Part shown: in pieces, positions 28,582-39,920 of the stretch | How positions within the stretch are numbered: position 1 is the first letter of the stretch | Layout of the letters: each line of letters starts with the position of its first letter | Assembly (NCBI GenBank): GCA_030068145.1 | Contig: JAPJBO010000004.1 | Coordinates: 248,001-312,000 of the forward strand | Direction of reading: 5' to 3' | Length of the DNA: 64,000 nucleotides | DNA from: Diplonema papillatum | Lineage: Eukaryota; Euglenozoa; Diplonemea; Diplonemida; Diplonemidae | Notes under the pieces: generated by a model | Seen by the model: the letters and a program-made list of their open reading frames with translations, nothing else | The model's database searches: none | What the model was told of the DNA's origin: nothing | Position numbers and translations under genes: made by a program

Positions 28582-30834
28582 TAAGGTGTAATGCCCTTAT
28601 ATCCCACTCAAAACAAATTTGTGCCCTTATATCCCACTTCAAACAAATTTTGTGCCCTTATATCCCAAACTGGGATATAAGGGCACAAATTTGTTTTGAC
28701 AAATTTGAATCGAGGAAAATGCTGGAAAACTTGCCGAGGAGGGGCTTGAGCCCCCGACCACTCACCTTGAAACCCAAGGGTGGTTGGCTCGACCATCCGG
28801 ATACCTACGGCGAAAAAAAAAAAACTTTTCGTCCAGCCGGACGCTGGACTCCTGTTGCTGTTGCTATTGCCACTGCATGCGTCCACGCTGACATTGGCAG
28901 TGACATGGAGACATCACGTGTCGCGAGTTGACGCCCACGCCTGGCACGGCGAGCCAAAGCCGAAATCGAACCCGAACCCAGAAGTTCTGAGGAGTGATGG
29001 TGGCAGAACCGAACCCGAAACCGAACCTCAACCCGAAACCGAACCAGTGCCCGATAGCCTCGGATAGGAAACCAAACTCGGAACTGAACCCAGATTACAA
29101 GACAGATGGCCAGAACCGCGGAGGACGGTGGGCTAACAACCCAAGGTGGCGACACAGTCGGACACTGTTGCCGACAGACGGAATCTGCAGCTCACGCAAG
29201 AATGGCTGATTCCTTCCTAAAGTCATCAACTGTCGTTGTGCCCACGCCTGCACCGCAACTGGTTGCACACACACCGGTTGCACGACGGTGGACACAGCTT
29301 CCTTCACTGCAGGCTTCACTGCGTAAGTGAAATCAGCTGTGACTGTGGCTGACTCGCAGCCGCGTGACAGCGGCGCCTTCCCTCCACTGAGCCAGTAGTC
29401 CCGGTCCTGCTGCTGTTCCTTGCTGCAGCTGCTGCTCCATTGTCCAGAGGTAACTGGACCAGGCTCTCCACTCCAGGCACTCGGAGTCGGACAGCTATAG
29501 CGATACCCTGTGTTCTGGTCCCCGAATCTGGAGGTGAATCCTGCAGACGTGCGGTGGGTGTGCAGTTTACGGCTGCCGCGACACTGTCCGGTCACTCAGT
29601 GACTGACACTGTGACAGTCACAGTGTGACACAGCCTCAACAAGGACAGTGGAGAATGACCGTGGTCACTGGTATGTCAGGCCAAGAAACGGATCATGAGT
29701 CTGATGAGATCAGTTGTCTCGCCTGACTCTCGGCTGTAGCATCTGGCCAGCTACTACAGTTCTGTCACCGCGATTAGCCCCGAACGTCAGCGTGGCACGC
29801 GCACGGTCAGACGGTGCAGCCTGGCTCTGATGCGGTTCTCTTGAGTACTTGCTTGAGCCTACCAAGTTGAGGCACCCGATCGGGGATCGAGTGTGGCCGC
29901 GGTGGCCAGCTTGAAGTTGTGAAACGGTGCAACCAGTCGCTCTGAGGCACCCAGAACGTCTTGAGACGTCTCGGGTGGGGCACTGAAGCCAGCTTTATGC
30001 CTACGGACAAGGAAACACCAAAAACGAATGGAACGGGCTGGACTGGGTCAAAAATTTTGGTCAAATTTTAGGGGTCTAAATTTTTGGGGTCGAAAATTTT
30101 GGTCGAGATTTTTGGTCCAAATCTTTGGTCGAAATTCTTGGGGTCCAATTTTTGGGGTCGAAATTTTGGGTCCAAAAATTTTGGTCGAAATTTTTGGTCG
30201 AAATTTTGGGTCCAAATTTTTGGTCGGGTCCAATTTTTGGGGTCGAAATTTTGGGTCCAAAATTTTTGGTCGAATTTTTGGGTCCAAAATTTTTGGTCGA
30301 AATTTTGGGTCCAAATTTTTGGTCGAAATTTTTGGGGTCCAATTTTTGGGGTCGAAATTTTGGGTCCAAAATTTTTGGTCGAAATCTTTGGTCGAAATTT
30401 TGGGTCCAAATTTTTGGTCGAAATTTTGGGTCCAAATTTTTGGTCCAATTTTTTGGCATCGAAATTTTTGGTCGAGATTTTTGGTCGAATTTTTTGGGTC
30501 CAGATTTTTGGTCAAAATCTAGTTGGGCAAAATGTTGGGGCAAAATTTGGTCGAAAATTTTGCCCTCGAATTTTTGGACGTTGTGGCCGAGTCAAAGCAC
30601 GCACGCCACCGGCACCACAGGTGTCCGGTTCGGTTCCCTCAAAAGACTTTTTACACGACCAAACAAATTTTGTGCCCCTATATCCCACTTCAAACAAATT
30701 TTGTGCCCTTATATCCCAGATTGGGATATAAGGGCACAAAGTTTGTTTGAAGTGGGATATAAGGGCACAAAATTTGTTTGAAGTGGGATATAAGGGCACA
30801 AATTTGTTTGGGGTGGGATATAAGGGAAATTTAC
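28582..30834. mobile_element. Foldback-like element IV (arms of CCCTTATATCCCAC repeats)
   Basis: Arms are arrays of units with landmarks CCCTTATATCCCAC and AAACAAATTTTGTG at 28600-28700 and 30660-30834. Each arm is itself a palindrome that flips at CCCAAACTGGGATATAAGGG (near 28671) and at CCCAGATTGGGATATAAGGG (near 30714). The outer ends pair imperfectly (AATAAAATAAGG and CATAAAATAATC). The interior carries an AACCGAACC array (28960-29090), core A (29115-29255, shared with element I) and a large array of GGTCGAAATTTTTGG units (30045-30570), the reverse of the unit seen at 10530-10745. A weak tRNA-like segment is at 28735-28800. Confidence 0.6.
30045..30570. repeat. Array of GGTCGAAATTTTTGGGTCC units
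   Basis: About 525 bp of irregular 16-22 bp units, inside element IV. The same unit in reverse forms the array at 10530-10745 in element I. All frames stay open across it because the unit lacks stops, giving false long ORFs on both strands. Confidence 0.85.
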
Positions 30835-32963
30835 CATAAAATAATCAGGGCGGGGGGATGAGAACGTGGGAAGGAGGCAAACAGCGCAAGAGTCGCCCGG
30901 AAGGAGGCGCGATCGGTGGGCGGATGCAGCCGAACATTCGGCGCACGTACGCATCTTCCGCAAGCCTTTCGTCGGTGACCGTAAGTTCCGCGCGGACAGA
31001 AGGTGCGAGTCGCCTGGTGAGGCTGTCCGACAGAACATCAGTCCTTGGAGTTTGACGGTCTACAGAGACGAAGGTTGCTGGCACGCATAGGACGGGATGT
31101 TCGATTTCCTTCATGACCATGTGTTTGAATCCTCGATCCCACGAGAGCGCGCAGCCGGGGCGAGGTTTCACTGACGCCACACTACCCGAGGGGACGGTCT
31201 TCCTTCCGGATCTCAGTACGCTCCAAAAAAATGAAACGAGTACAAAGGGAGCGAACGCGGGGTGGCGGATGAAGTGGCAGAACAAGGAAGAAGAGCGCTC
31301 CGGGGGTGGGGAAAGAAGAAAGAAGAAAGACTTTTACAAGTTGCCGTGCCAAAGAAAGCAGCCGGCGAGGGGGCGCTGTTGTCTTCCGGTCTTGTCGACG
31401 CGAGCAGCCTGCGTAAGGCTGAATGAAACAATGGATGGGACGGCGTCCGCCAGCTTCTGTGCGCAGGGTGTCAGCTCGCTGCAAAACCCCTTTTTCGGGA
31501 CCCCGTGGGCCCGCGTATCACCTTTGATTATTTGCGTTTAATCAACGACCATCTTTGCGGCCACTCACCAAGCGAAGCTCACAGTACGCGGAAAGTGCAC
31601 GCGTCTACTGCGAAACAGCTGGCAACGGGTTAGTCTCTTTCTTTGGCACCGACGCCGCGCGTGAGATAGCCACAGGCTGAACTTCTTCTTCGGCTGAACC
31701 TTCTCGGTTCAATTTTTGAAACAAACGACGCCGGACGGATGCCGTGTAAAACCCATGCAAAACGACCCCTTGTACGGCCTGGGCTTCTCTCGATAGGGAT
31801 TTTTCGCCATCGAGAAAACATCCTTTCCTGGTAGCGGGAGGCCCGGTGGTACGCAGCGAACAAAGAAAGGGGCTGGACCGAAGCTCGGAGATCAGTTGCC
31901 GCACAACCTCCTTTTCGTGTTTTCCGACGATCCCGTATATGGGCGTGCAGATTGGTATCTTCCGACCTTTTGTTTGCTTGTAAAGTTTGGCTCAGTGGTG
32001 TTTTTTGTTGCTTTTTTTTATTACTTTCTATGTGTTCTTTTAGAAATACAAGGGAGGAAAGTTGTGTTTGGTGGCCACGGCACACGGGAGCGGCACCGGC
32101 GCGTTGAGGCATTCGTAGGGTACTGCAGGACAGAAAAAGAGAACGACACTTGCATCCACCTGATCTCAGAATCCCGAAGCTTGTACATAGGTGCACTGGT
32201 TCCTGCTTGCCCTTCACGCGGCACATGTGCCTTGCGTTTCCACTCGTGTTTCAGCCCCATATTGCATGAATGGGAAAGAAACGAGAGAAGCGTGTAGTCG
32301 GCTTGAAGATGTCTCCGCGGGAGGACTGCCGCGGCTGTTGTTTGTGCTGTGCAGAGTACACACGACCTGGGCTCTGGTCGGCATTCCTCTCTGCAAAAAA
32401 AAAATTGCAGAGAGGAATGCCGGCGTACCTGTATTTGTTCCTCGGGTCAGACTGCCGGTTGCGAAAGCGCACAGGGACGGGTTCGAACAGACGCTATCAC
32501 CGTAGTACGCGTATACGGCACGCGTTGGGGTTTGCGGCTGAGGAAACGGCACCGCACGGATGCTCGGGCAGCCTGATTGGCTGACGGGCGTGGTCAAAAA
32601 GTCGTTTCCGTCGCAGCTGTTGGTGCCAGGCTTCGACTAATCAGCTACCACTTCGGCCTGCGTTGGTACTGCGGCAGTGTGTCCGGATTCTCGGCTCGCT
32701 TGAACTCCTGAGGTGTTGCGCGGGGTTAGCCATCGGTCTCGCTAGTGCGACAGCCGACACATTCTGCTCAATACTCACACACCTACCCCTGCACACCATT
32801 CTCCATTGAACAGTCACCGGGCACACACTCACCCTCAACACTCAACACCATTGACACACCTAATACTGACCTCTCAAAGCCAACACCCACAATCCCCTCA
32901 CTCGACACACGAGATGCAATAAACACCCTAGTACCAGCACACGATTCAGCACTTCACTAACAC
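30835..32963. other. Intergenic, no recognised gene
   Basis: Several frames of 100-200 codons lie on both strands (for example 31630-32226 minus), without a family match. A perfect hairpin is at 32379-32422: 18-bp arms (CGGCATTCCTCTCTGCAA) around eight A. A CA/TC-rich stretch lies at 32760-32950, just downstream of the phosphatase gene. Confidence 0.4.
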
Positions 32964-33695
32964 TTACGCAGTACTCAGTTTTTTGTCGCGAAAGGCAGAG
33001 GTACATACGTAGTCAGGGTCGCCGATTGTGTGGCAAATGATCGAGTCGCCGAGGTTGGTGACCACCTCCCGCGGCGTTATCAGCGGAGAAGATCGGAGGA
33101 AGTGTGCGACGGGCGCGTTTGACTTGAAGAGGTCCTTCATGAAGACCGTCAGCAGCGTGAGGATGCCCTGCTCGTCGGACCCTCTGAAGTCCGGGACCAG
33201 CACAGCCTGCGTCGCGTTCTTGCGCAGGCAGTCGGGCGTGTTCTCGACCAGCAGCACCTTGTCCGGGTCTCTTCCCAGGAGCCTCAAGTCCTTCACCTGC
33301 CCCACCTGCCCATCGAACCAGAGGTGGTGTCTGTAGATGCAATGGCGGATGGCGCCGACTCCAGAATCCAGCTGCCTCAAAACCTCCTTGGCGTAGCTTC
33401 GCTCGCCCGCCGTCCAGACGACGGTCTCGGCAGATGATGCGAGGACCCGCATCAACTCCTTGTAGCCCGGCCTGCACTGAATCGGACCGTCTCGCGCGTA
33501 AACCAACGTTTCGTCAAGGTCGAGGACAACGCAGTACTTCCCTTTGTCCTCCGCTGCCTGCGGGGCGATGATGAACTGACTCATCCCGTCCCAAAGCATG
33601 GAAGGGCGTCTGCCTGCATGCGGTGACGTAGCGTAGTCGGGTTCTGCCGGTGCCTGAATACGTTGAGGGGAATCATTGCAATCATCGATCCTCAT
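32964..33695 (-). CDS. FCP1/SCP-like phosphatase (HAD superfamily)
   Basis: A single-exon frame of 243 residues from the ATG at 33695. It carries the NLI-interacting-factor/CTD-phosphatase domain: DLDETLV at 59-65 (nucleophile Asp59 and acid Asp61), VVWTAGERSYAKEVLRQLD (motif II Thr95), KDLRLLGRD (the conserved Lys) and VLLVENTPDC. In most SCP-type enzymes the last motif reads DN(S/T)P, with Asp helping hold Mg2+; here it is EN, a conservative but notable change. No transmembrane segment or BRCT domain is present, so it is nearest to the small SCP/CTDSPL group that dephosphorylates Ser/Thr on nuclear proteins. A GTG codon just upstream is in frame, but the ATG is the more likely start. Confidence 0.85.
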   Translation of the reverse strand: MRIDDCNDSPQRIQAPAEPDYATSPHAGRRPSMLWDGMSQFIIAPQAAEDKGKYCVVLDLDETLVYARDGPIQCRPGYKELMRVLASSAETVVWTAGERSYAKEVLRQLDSGVGAIRHCIYRHHLWFDGQVGQVKDLRLLGRDPDKVLLVENTPDCLRKNATQAVLVPDFRGSDEQGILTLLTVFMKDLFKSNAPVAHFLRSSPLITPREVVTNLGDSIICHTIGDPDYVCTSAFRDKKLSTA

Positions 33696-33698
33696 CAC

Positions 33699-34499
33699 GA
33701 TGCAAGTTCAAAAGATTTCCCATCCTCTATAAGATAGGTAGCCGGAAGGCTCTCAAACTCGTTGTAATGCGTCAGTGTGCTTGCCTAGTCCAAACCGCCT
33801 TTTCTTGGGGTTCTCACACGTAGAGCCTCCTGTAGAATGTGCCCCCGCGTGGGAAAGGTCTTAGTTTACTGCTCGGACAGACCATCTCAGAAGTTAGAGG
33901 GGAACTGGCTTGGACTGGGCTCAACACCGCCTGCGTCGTGTCCGCACCGTGTTTCGGTCCTTTAAGCCACGAACGCAGTAGGCGGACCACCAGCGACTGC
34001 AGAAAGGTCAGCAACGTGAGTCAGATTTGTCGGGCGTAGCTGCGCCGCAGCCAGTACCACCTTTGCACATAAAGTCTTCTTCGAAGACAGTGTTAAATAG
34101 AAAATACTCGAGGCTGCCTTGTGCTCATTTCGAAGGAGGCCAGAGGGAGAAAGCAATACAACCACAAAGTGGGTGTTTTTTGTTGAATGCTTACGCCCGC
34201 CACTAAACCCAGCTTACCTGCGTTTCGTGTGGGCTACAGCACATTTACCTTCTTTGATCTAGGAATATTGCTGCGATAGTGGGGAGACACCGGCATGCCT
34301 TTTGATCTATCGCAACTGGCAGTCTCCTCGAGCATTTCCTACAAAGCAGGTGCATGTACAACAAAAGGTAGTGAAGGGGAGCCAGACTTGACAAAGGAAA
34401 AGTAGAGGGGGGGAATTCGTACTTTTACGTTTAGGCAGGATACTGCCGCTCATGCAGGCGAGCATCAATCCTTCTTCGAAAAACTTAAAAATCGTGATA
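33699..34499. other. Upstream region of the phosphatase gene with a solo repeat
   Basis: No gene is recognised. At 33895-34000 a segment with CACCGTGTTT and TAAGCCAC is related to 50175-50260, a second copy in the window. The solo A-B repeat copy b fills 34101-34376. Confidence 0.4.
34101..34376 (+). repeat. Solo A-B terminal repeat, copy b
   Basis: Full-length copy from AAAATACTCGAGG to GTGCATGTACAACAAAA. Between the CTTTGATCTA and TTGATCTATCG segments it has an extra insert of about 45 bp (34262-34302) with a short duplication of CTTTTGATCT at its edges. Confidence 0.7.
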
Positions 34500-35826
34500 A
34501 AATGAACAAACTGTCTTTTATGTCCGGCGTAGTTTCAGGAGTTTGTCTTCCGAGAAGTCTTATGATTGTGGAAAGTTTAATTCAACCTGTTCTATGTCCG
34601 ACATAGTTTCAAAATTGTCATATGTGTCTGACATAGTTTCAAAAGTTGTCTTCTGTCCGACATAGTTTTAGAAGTTGTCTTATATGTCTGACATAGTTTC
34701 AGAGTTGTCTAACCGTGTCCGACACAGTTTCCGAGCATGGCCGACATAGTTTCAGAAGTTGTCCTAAATGTCCGACATAGTTTCAGAAGTGTCTAACCGT
34801 GTCCGACACAGTTTCTGAGCATGTCCGACATAGTTTCAGAGTTGTCGTATATGTCCAAAATAGTTTTGAAAGTTGTCTTACATATCCGACATAGTTTCAG
34901 AACTGTCGTGCATGTCCGACAGAGACGAAGCCGAATAAGTCGACCTGCTGTCCGAGGAATGCAATTCGTGTCGGCAGGCCAGAACGTCTCAGAAGTTGTC
35001 GTATACACTTTTCGGTTACTCACCATCTGTCCTTCTGGCAGAACAAACGAACACAGTTCTGACTCTCACCACCTTCTGAAGACTTCTCGAGCTATCCTAT
35101 CACTTTGCTCACGCACGCCCTGAACCACGTACCTTCTGAACCTGCTTTTTGAACCACATTACCACAAAAGCTGAGTTCGACTGCTTTTTGAACCACTTAT
35201 GTACCACAAAAGTTGAGTTCTAGTATCGAATCGAGAATGAGTTTTTACGTTGACACGTGGGCGACAGGACGGCAAAATAGCCATGCGCAAACAAACCCCC
35301 AAACACCCCCCACGGCCGACCTTGTCACTGGTCACAGGCAGGGGTGGCCTCTGTATCTGTTCTGCAGTGAAAAATGGATCTACTCGTTACAGCGGACGAG
35401 CTTCCATCTGAGAACGAGGAAGACGCCGCCAGGGTTATGGCCTACACCGCCCAGCACAAAGAGGAGGTGGACTGGTTGTCGCAATGAAGCACAGACCAGA
35501 ACGCACGGGGACGAAGCTCTGGTGCCAGTGGGACAGGCTGTGGTGGGTGAAACTTGTCCCGTCAGCTGCGCGAAGCCATAGTAAGGGCGGGGGTGAAACT
35601 TTCACCGACAGGTTCTGAAACTTTGTCAAACATGCAAGACAACTTTGAAATTATGTCGGACACCTACGACAACTTTTGAAACTATGTTGGACATTTAAGA
35701 CAACCTTTGAAACTGTCGGACATTCAAAACTATGTCGGACAAACAAGACAACTTTGAAACTACGTCGGACATATAAGACAACCTTTGAAACTATGTCGGA
35801 CATGTACGACATTTCACTCTGATAAA
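34500..35826. mobile_element. Foldback-like element VII (arms of TGTCCGACATAGTTTCA repeats)
   Basis: The left arm (34510-34925) is an array of about 26-38 bp units around TCCGACATAGTTTCAGAAGT; the right arm (35595-35826) is the same unit in reverse. The interior (34925-35595) is unique and has no recognised gene. It lies directly downstream of the donor site of the disordered-protein gene, so it is probably intronic in that gene. Confidence 0.6.
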
Positions 35827-35855
35827 ATAGAAAAGCACAGGGGGGACAATGATAC

Positions 35856-36947
35856 CTGAGGGGCCGGAGCCAAAGGATGGATGTGCTTGTAGTGCTGCTG
35901 CTCCTGCTGGTCCCAGTGCTGCTCGAAGTTGTTGCGGTTGGAGTACGGCGGCGTGCTGAAGACTCGCTTCGGCGGCGCCATCGACGTCGGCGTGCGCGGG
36001 TCGCGAGCCGGCGACGGCGACCGCGGCCGCCGCGCAGCGCTCGGGTTCGGCGGGTGGTACACAGGGGTCTTGCCGCCTCCACCCCCGCCACCGCCCGCCC
36101 CGGCGGCGCCGCCACCCCCGCCGCCGCCTTGGGCGAGCGGGACGTACGCGTTCTGGCTCGACGAGAAGTACCCGTTGCCCGCCGGCGGCGCGGCGCCGCC
36201 GCCGCCGCCGGCGCCGCTCTGCGCGAGGGCCGCACGGTAGCTCGCGGCGTGGCCGTTGGCCGGGTTGCCGCCGCCCGCGGCGGCGGCGGCGGCGGAGGGT
36301 ACACCGTAGCCGGCCGCCGCGGCATAGTGCGCGGGCGACGGAGTCCGCGTCTTCGGCGGCGTGCCGCGGCGCAGCCCTCCCGTCGGCGTCCCCGCGCCGC
36401 CGTCCTGCGGCTGGTGGTTCCGGAACGGCAGCGCCGTTAGGTTCTTGTACGCCGCCGCTTGCCTCGCAGACGCCGGAGAATTCGACGTCGGCGTCACCGA
36501 GCTGCCGTGCAGCGACCCCGCCGCATTCGGGCCATTCGGCGTCGCCGGCGCACTAGGCGTGTTGGCCCCGGAGACGCTGTTGCTGTTATTGTTGCCGGCG
36601 GGGCCGGTGCCGTTGGCGGTGGCGTCCCTGCGGAGCTGCCAGACCTGGTGGCTCTGCACCGGGCGGTCGTCCGGGGTCCTCGGGCTGCGCGTGGCGGGCG
36701 AGCCAAACCGGTGGGTCCTGCTCTGGTTGCTGCCCGGTGTGCCATACCCGCCCAGCTTCGAAGCCGGCGGCGGCGTCGCCGGGGTGCAGCCGGCCCCTGT
36801 GCCGTACCAGCTGCGCTCCGACGGCGGCGTCGAGGCCGTCCTGTTGCTCAACCCGTGCGCATGGCCCATCCCATACTGCGCGGTCCCCCAGTTCTGCTGC
36901 GGGGGCGTCGAGATGTTGCCGTACGGATGCTGGCCCGAGAGTGGCAT
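35856..36947 (-). CDS. Disordered Pro/Gly/Ala-rich protein, first exon
   Basis: Starting at ATG 36947 (MPLSGQHPYGNISTPPQQNW), the exon encodes 364 residues of low complexity: many TP and SP pairs (STPPSE, GTPPKTRTPSP, RSPSPARDPRTPTS), Asn runs, Ala runs and Gly runs. It ends on a Gln codon with a GTATCA donor at 35855. Composition and repeated (S/T)P sites suggest a proline-directed kinase target, perhaps RNA-binding or scaffold, but no domain is recognisable. A CT-rich 5' leader (GAGAGAGAGA on the coding strand, 37005-37030) precedes it. The 3' part of the gene is not identified, and a foldback-like element fills the start of the intron. The extreme GC content is confined to this exon. Confidence 0.55.
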
Positions 36948-37737
36948 CGCAAGTCGAACGGAGCTCGGTTGCTGTCCTTTGGTTCGTACACCTCCGTTCC
37001 CCTCTCTCTCTCTCTCTCTCGTTCTCTCAAGAAGAAAGAGTAGCTGGGGAGGCGGCGGGGGTGGGGCAAGGTGTTGCTTGGGTGACCTCCGTTTCGCTTT
37101 CTTCTTTCCTTTTGCTTCCCTGTAATAAATGGTGGGTGCATTGCGTTGTGCTATGTGTTGTGGTGTTGAATCGTCGTTCTTCGCTTTTTGGCAGACAAGC
37201 AGATTTACCAACAAGAGAGCGACGAAGTAATCTTTGCGTTGTGGTGTGTTATGGTGCGTACGTCGTACTGGGTGTGACTAGACTGACCGATCCGGCTCCG
37301 TCCAAATGCGAACTTTATCGCGTGGTGTTCCAGTCACAGATGATGAGAGCAGCTGGGGTTGGAAGGGCAAACGTCTCTCTGTGCCGAGTACCTAAAAGTC
37401 CTTGGCGGTTGAAGCTAGCTAGGAAATGCGAACACGTCTCTTACCCCGGCTTGTGCCAGTGGCTTTGCCCAGAGACAGAAATTCTGAGGAAAAGGGATCG
37501 GAAATAGGTCACTACGTCGGCTCACTCCGGCCGACCATGCGCCGTAACAGAGCATACTGGCTGGTGCCGCCAGCTTCGTAGCATCTTGTTGCGACACGAG
37601 TCCTAGTCAGCTGACTCGGAGAAGGGGTACCGGGGAGAAGGCCCGCTACGTACGTACGCCCCACTTCAGCCGTTTGTTCGTCCTGGTGCTTTATCCGACG
37701 GAAGGTTTACCCAGCGCTTGGAGTGCCGTGCGGTAGC

Positions 37738-38655
37738 TCAAACAGCGGTTAGGGCCTCGATGGATACAGACTCGTACGCCCGGCTGGCCACCTGGTCCAA
37801 CGTGGCGCGCGCCGCGGTGCCGTCGAACGGCAGCTGCTCTTTGAACGACGCCGTCGCCTCGGAAAAGGGCCCCACCGCCGTGGCCAGCACGTGGGCCCCT
37901 TCTTCTCCGTGCGGGCACTCCGTCCCGTCCAGCCGCACGACGAACACCCAGCCCTCCAAAGGGTTCTTGTCCAGGGCGCCGGAGGCCGTCGCCACCAGCT
38001 CCGCGGAGTTGGCGGCCTGCCAAGGCGAGACGTCGAAGGTGATCCGGCTCGGCTCGTACCCGAGGCCGATGCCGACTGCTTTGATGAAAGACTCCTTCAG
38101 GGTCCACAGGACGTAAAACCGCGTGAGCCGGGCGACCTCCGGCGCAGGGGGAGACGAAGAAGGCGGCGCCGCCTCTCCCCCCTTCACGTATGCCCACTCG
38201 TCAGCCGTCAGGGCGTCCTCCAGCGAATCGAAGAACTCCTCGACAGCCTCCGAGCTCAGGGCGCCCCGTTTCGGGACCACCGCGATCTCCATCACGTCGG
38301 TGCCCACGAGCCCGTGGCTGCTGCTGACGCAGGTGACGTAGTCGCCGGCGTGGGCCACGTTCGCGTTGTATCCCTTGCGCGAGACGGGGAGGCCGGCCAC
38401 GAAAGGCTTGCCTTCCTTCGTCCGCCGCCAGCAGCAGGGCCGCAGGACCTCGTCCGACAGGGTCAGGCTCCGCAGCATCAGCCGCCCGACGAGGCTGCTC
38501 TTCGCGTCGGGGTTCAACCGCCCGACGACGCCCCCGGGCCGTTTGAACTTCGCGATCCTCGCAGCTTCCTCAGGCTCAAGCAGGTCGACCAGCTGGCTCC
38601 ACTCCTCATCCGACGGCTTCCATCTTTCGAAGTTGAACTTCCAAGCCACCTCCAT
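37738..38655 (-). CDS. 4'-phosphopantetheinyl transferase (Sfp/AASDHPPT type)
   Basis: A single-exon frame of 305 residues from ATG 38655 (MEVAWKFNFERWKP). It transfers 4'-phosphopantetheine from CoA to a Ser of carrier proteins (fatty-acid, polyketide or aminoadipate-reductase carriers) in the cytosol. Family landmarks in order: GRLMLRSL at 57-64, TKEGKPFVAG at 79-88, NVAHAGDYVTCVSS at 99-112, VGTDVMEI at 117-124 (Mg-binding Asp120, Glu123) and FYVLWTLKESFIKAVGIGLG at 180-199 (Trp184, Lys187, Glu188, Lys192). All key residues are present. A low-complexity insert (EAAPPSSSPPAPE, 161-173) precedes the last motif. The length fits the LYS5/AASDHPPT group. In-frame non-ATG codons upstream were ignored. 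Confidence 0.92.
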   Translation of the reverse strand: MEVAWKFNFERWKPSDEEWSQLVDLLEPEEAARIAKFKRPGGVVGRLNPDAKSSLVGRLMLRSLTLSDEVLRPCCWRRTKEGKPFVAGLPVSRKGYNANVAHAGDYVTCVSSSHGLVGTDVMEIAVVPKRGALSSEAVEEFFDSLEDALTADEWAYVKGGEAAPPSSSPPAPEVARLTRFYVLWTLKESFIKAVGIGLGYEPSRITFDVSPWQAANSAELVATASGALDKNPLEGWVFVVRLDGTECPHGEEGAHVLATAVGPFSEATASFKEQLPFDGTAARATLDQVASRAYESVSIEALTAV

Positions 38656-39920
38656 GTGGTGTCTAGCCCTAAGAGGCACCCCGCGACCCCCCGGAGTTCA
38701 GCTTCGAGGGCACGTTTGGTGTGGGTGTGTAGTTCGAGGGAAACAACAAGTTTTGCACAACCAATGGTTAACCTTCACACCGTCTCCGGTAGTCGACCTA
38801 TTTCTTCTCATGCAAGCCCGTATCATCGATATTGCGTCGAACGCAGTCGTATCTTTCAAGCAACAGTCAACTGCTGACGGACAATTCAGGAAACTAATGC
38901 TTGCGGCGACCTGATGAGCCTCATGCTTCTGCTAGGCAAGGTAGGAACACCTCCGTCAGATAAGCTGGTGTTTCGTAGTAACAATGAAATTGTATTCTCG
39001 AAGAAGACTGCTGGCAGCGTTTAGAAGGTGATTAGGCGAACGATCGTGTTCATGCACCCAACAAGCTTGTCCTTTCTTCCACCGGCACAAATCGACGCCG
39101 CGCGTACTACTCTTCGGAACCCATACCCAGAACGTCTTGGCTCGCTTTAGACCCAGCACCAGGGGAAGAGAAAGGGCGGGAAGAACACGCCAAAGAGCGA
39201 AGAGACGTCGGAACCCCCCGGCCCAAGGGGCCAGGGTACAAAAATAAAAGAAAAAGAACACAGGAGCCAAAAAGAAAAGAAGAGAGCTACAGGAAGAAAT
39301 GAAACAGAACCCCCCGATACGCTGCCGAGCGGCGCGTCCAGGCGGCCGGGGGGGGGGGTGGGGCAGGGGCTGGCAGCCCGCAGAACTCCACCCGTTCCCC
39401 GCTTCTTCTCGTTGATCGTCACGTTTCTCCTTCTTTTGCTTTCTTCTCGCCCCCGAAAAAATCGCGCGTACCGAGAGGGCAATTTTGTTTTTCCAGTTGA
39501 ACTCAGGTTGAACCGCTGCCGAAACGTTCCGTTTTTATAGTGCAAGTTCGCTTAGGATCCGGGGTTTGCAAGTCTCCCGGTGACCATTGTCGTAAAGGTT
39601 TCCTTTAAGGTATAGTATGTAAGCGTGGGTATCGTATTTGCTGTGGTGGCTTTTAGCTGTGACAAGTATGCTCTTTAAGGAGGTCATCACAGAGAAAAAA
39701 AAGGCGGAAAGAACAGAGGCACAACTGAGTCAATCGTCGTCATGCAGAACAGCACCAGCTCACCGAGGACCAAAACTGCATTGCAGATGTGCCACAACCA
39801 CGGATTCCAAAGCTTTCGCGCTGAAGAAAGGGAAGCACGTGCAGCGCCCCCCGGCAGAAAACCTACGGCCCAAACCAAGGAACAGGGTTTTGGGTCGAGT
39901 TGTGGGTCCTACATTTTCAT
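38656..39920. other. Intergenic, no recognised gene
   Basis: 5' region of the PPTase gene plus spacer. A G-run (39349-39362) and a purine-rich stretch (39240-39310) are the only notable features; frames on either strand match nothing I recognise. Confidence 0.4.

Noticed and set aside
28735-28800. tRNA-like segment on the minus strand
   Set aside because: A T-arm-like GGGGCTCAAGCCCC and a hairpin are present, but no acceptor or D arm pairs.
30028-30781. Long Phe/Gly/Trp-rich ORFs on both strands
   Set aside because: Translations of the GGTCGAAATTTTTGG array; open on both strands because of composition, with no independent gene evidence.
35877-37507. Plus-strand Arg/Pro/Ala-rich ORFs
   Set aside because: Shadow frames of the GC-rich disordered-protein exon on the minus strand; they lack donor or domain evidence.
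37891-38877. 328-codon plus-strand ORF
   Set aside because: Antisense shadow of the PPTase gene, whose catalytic motifs are complete on the minus strand.
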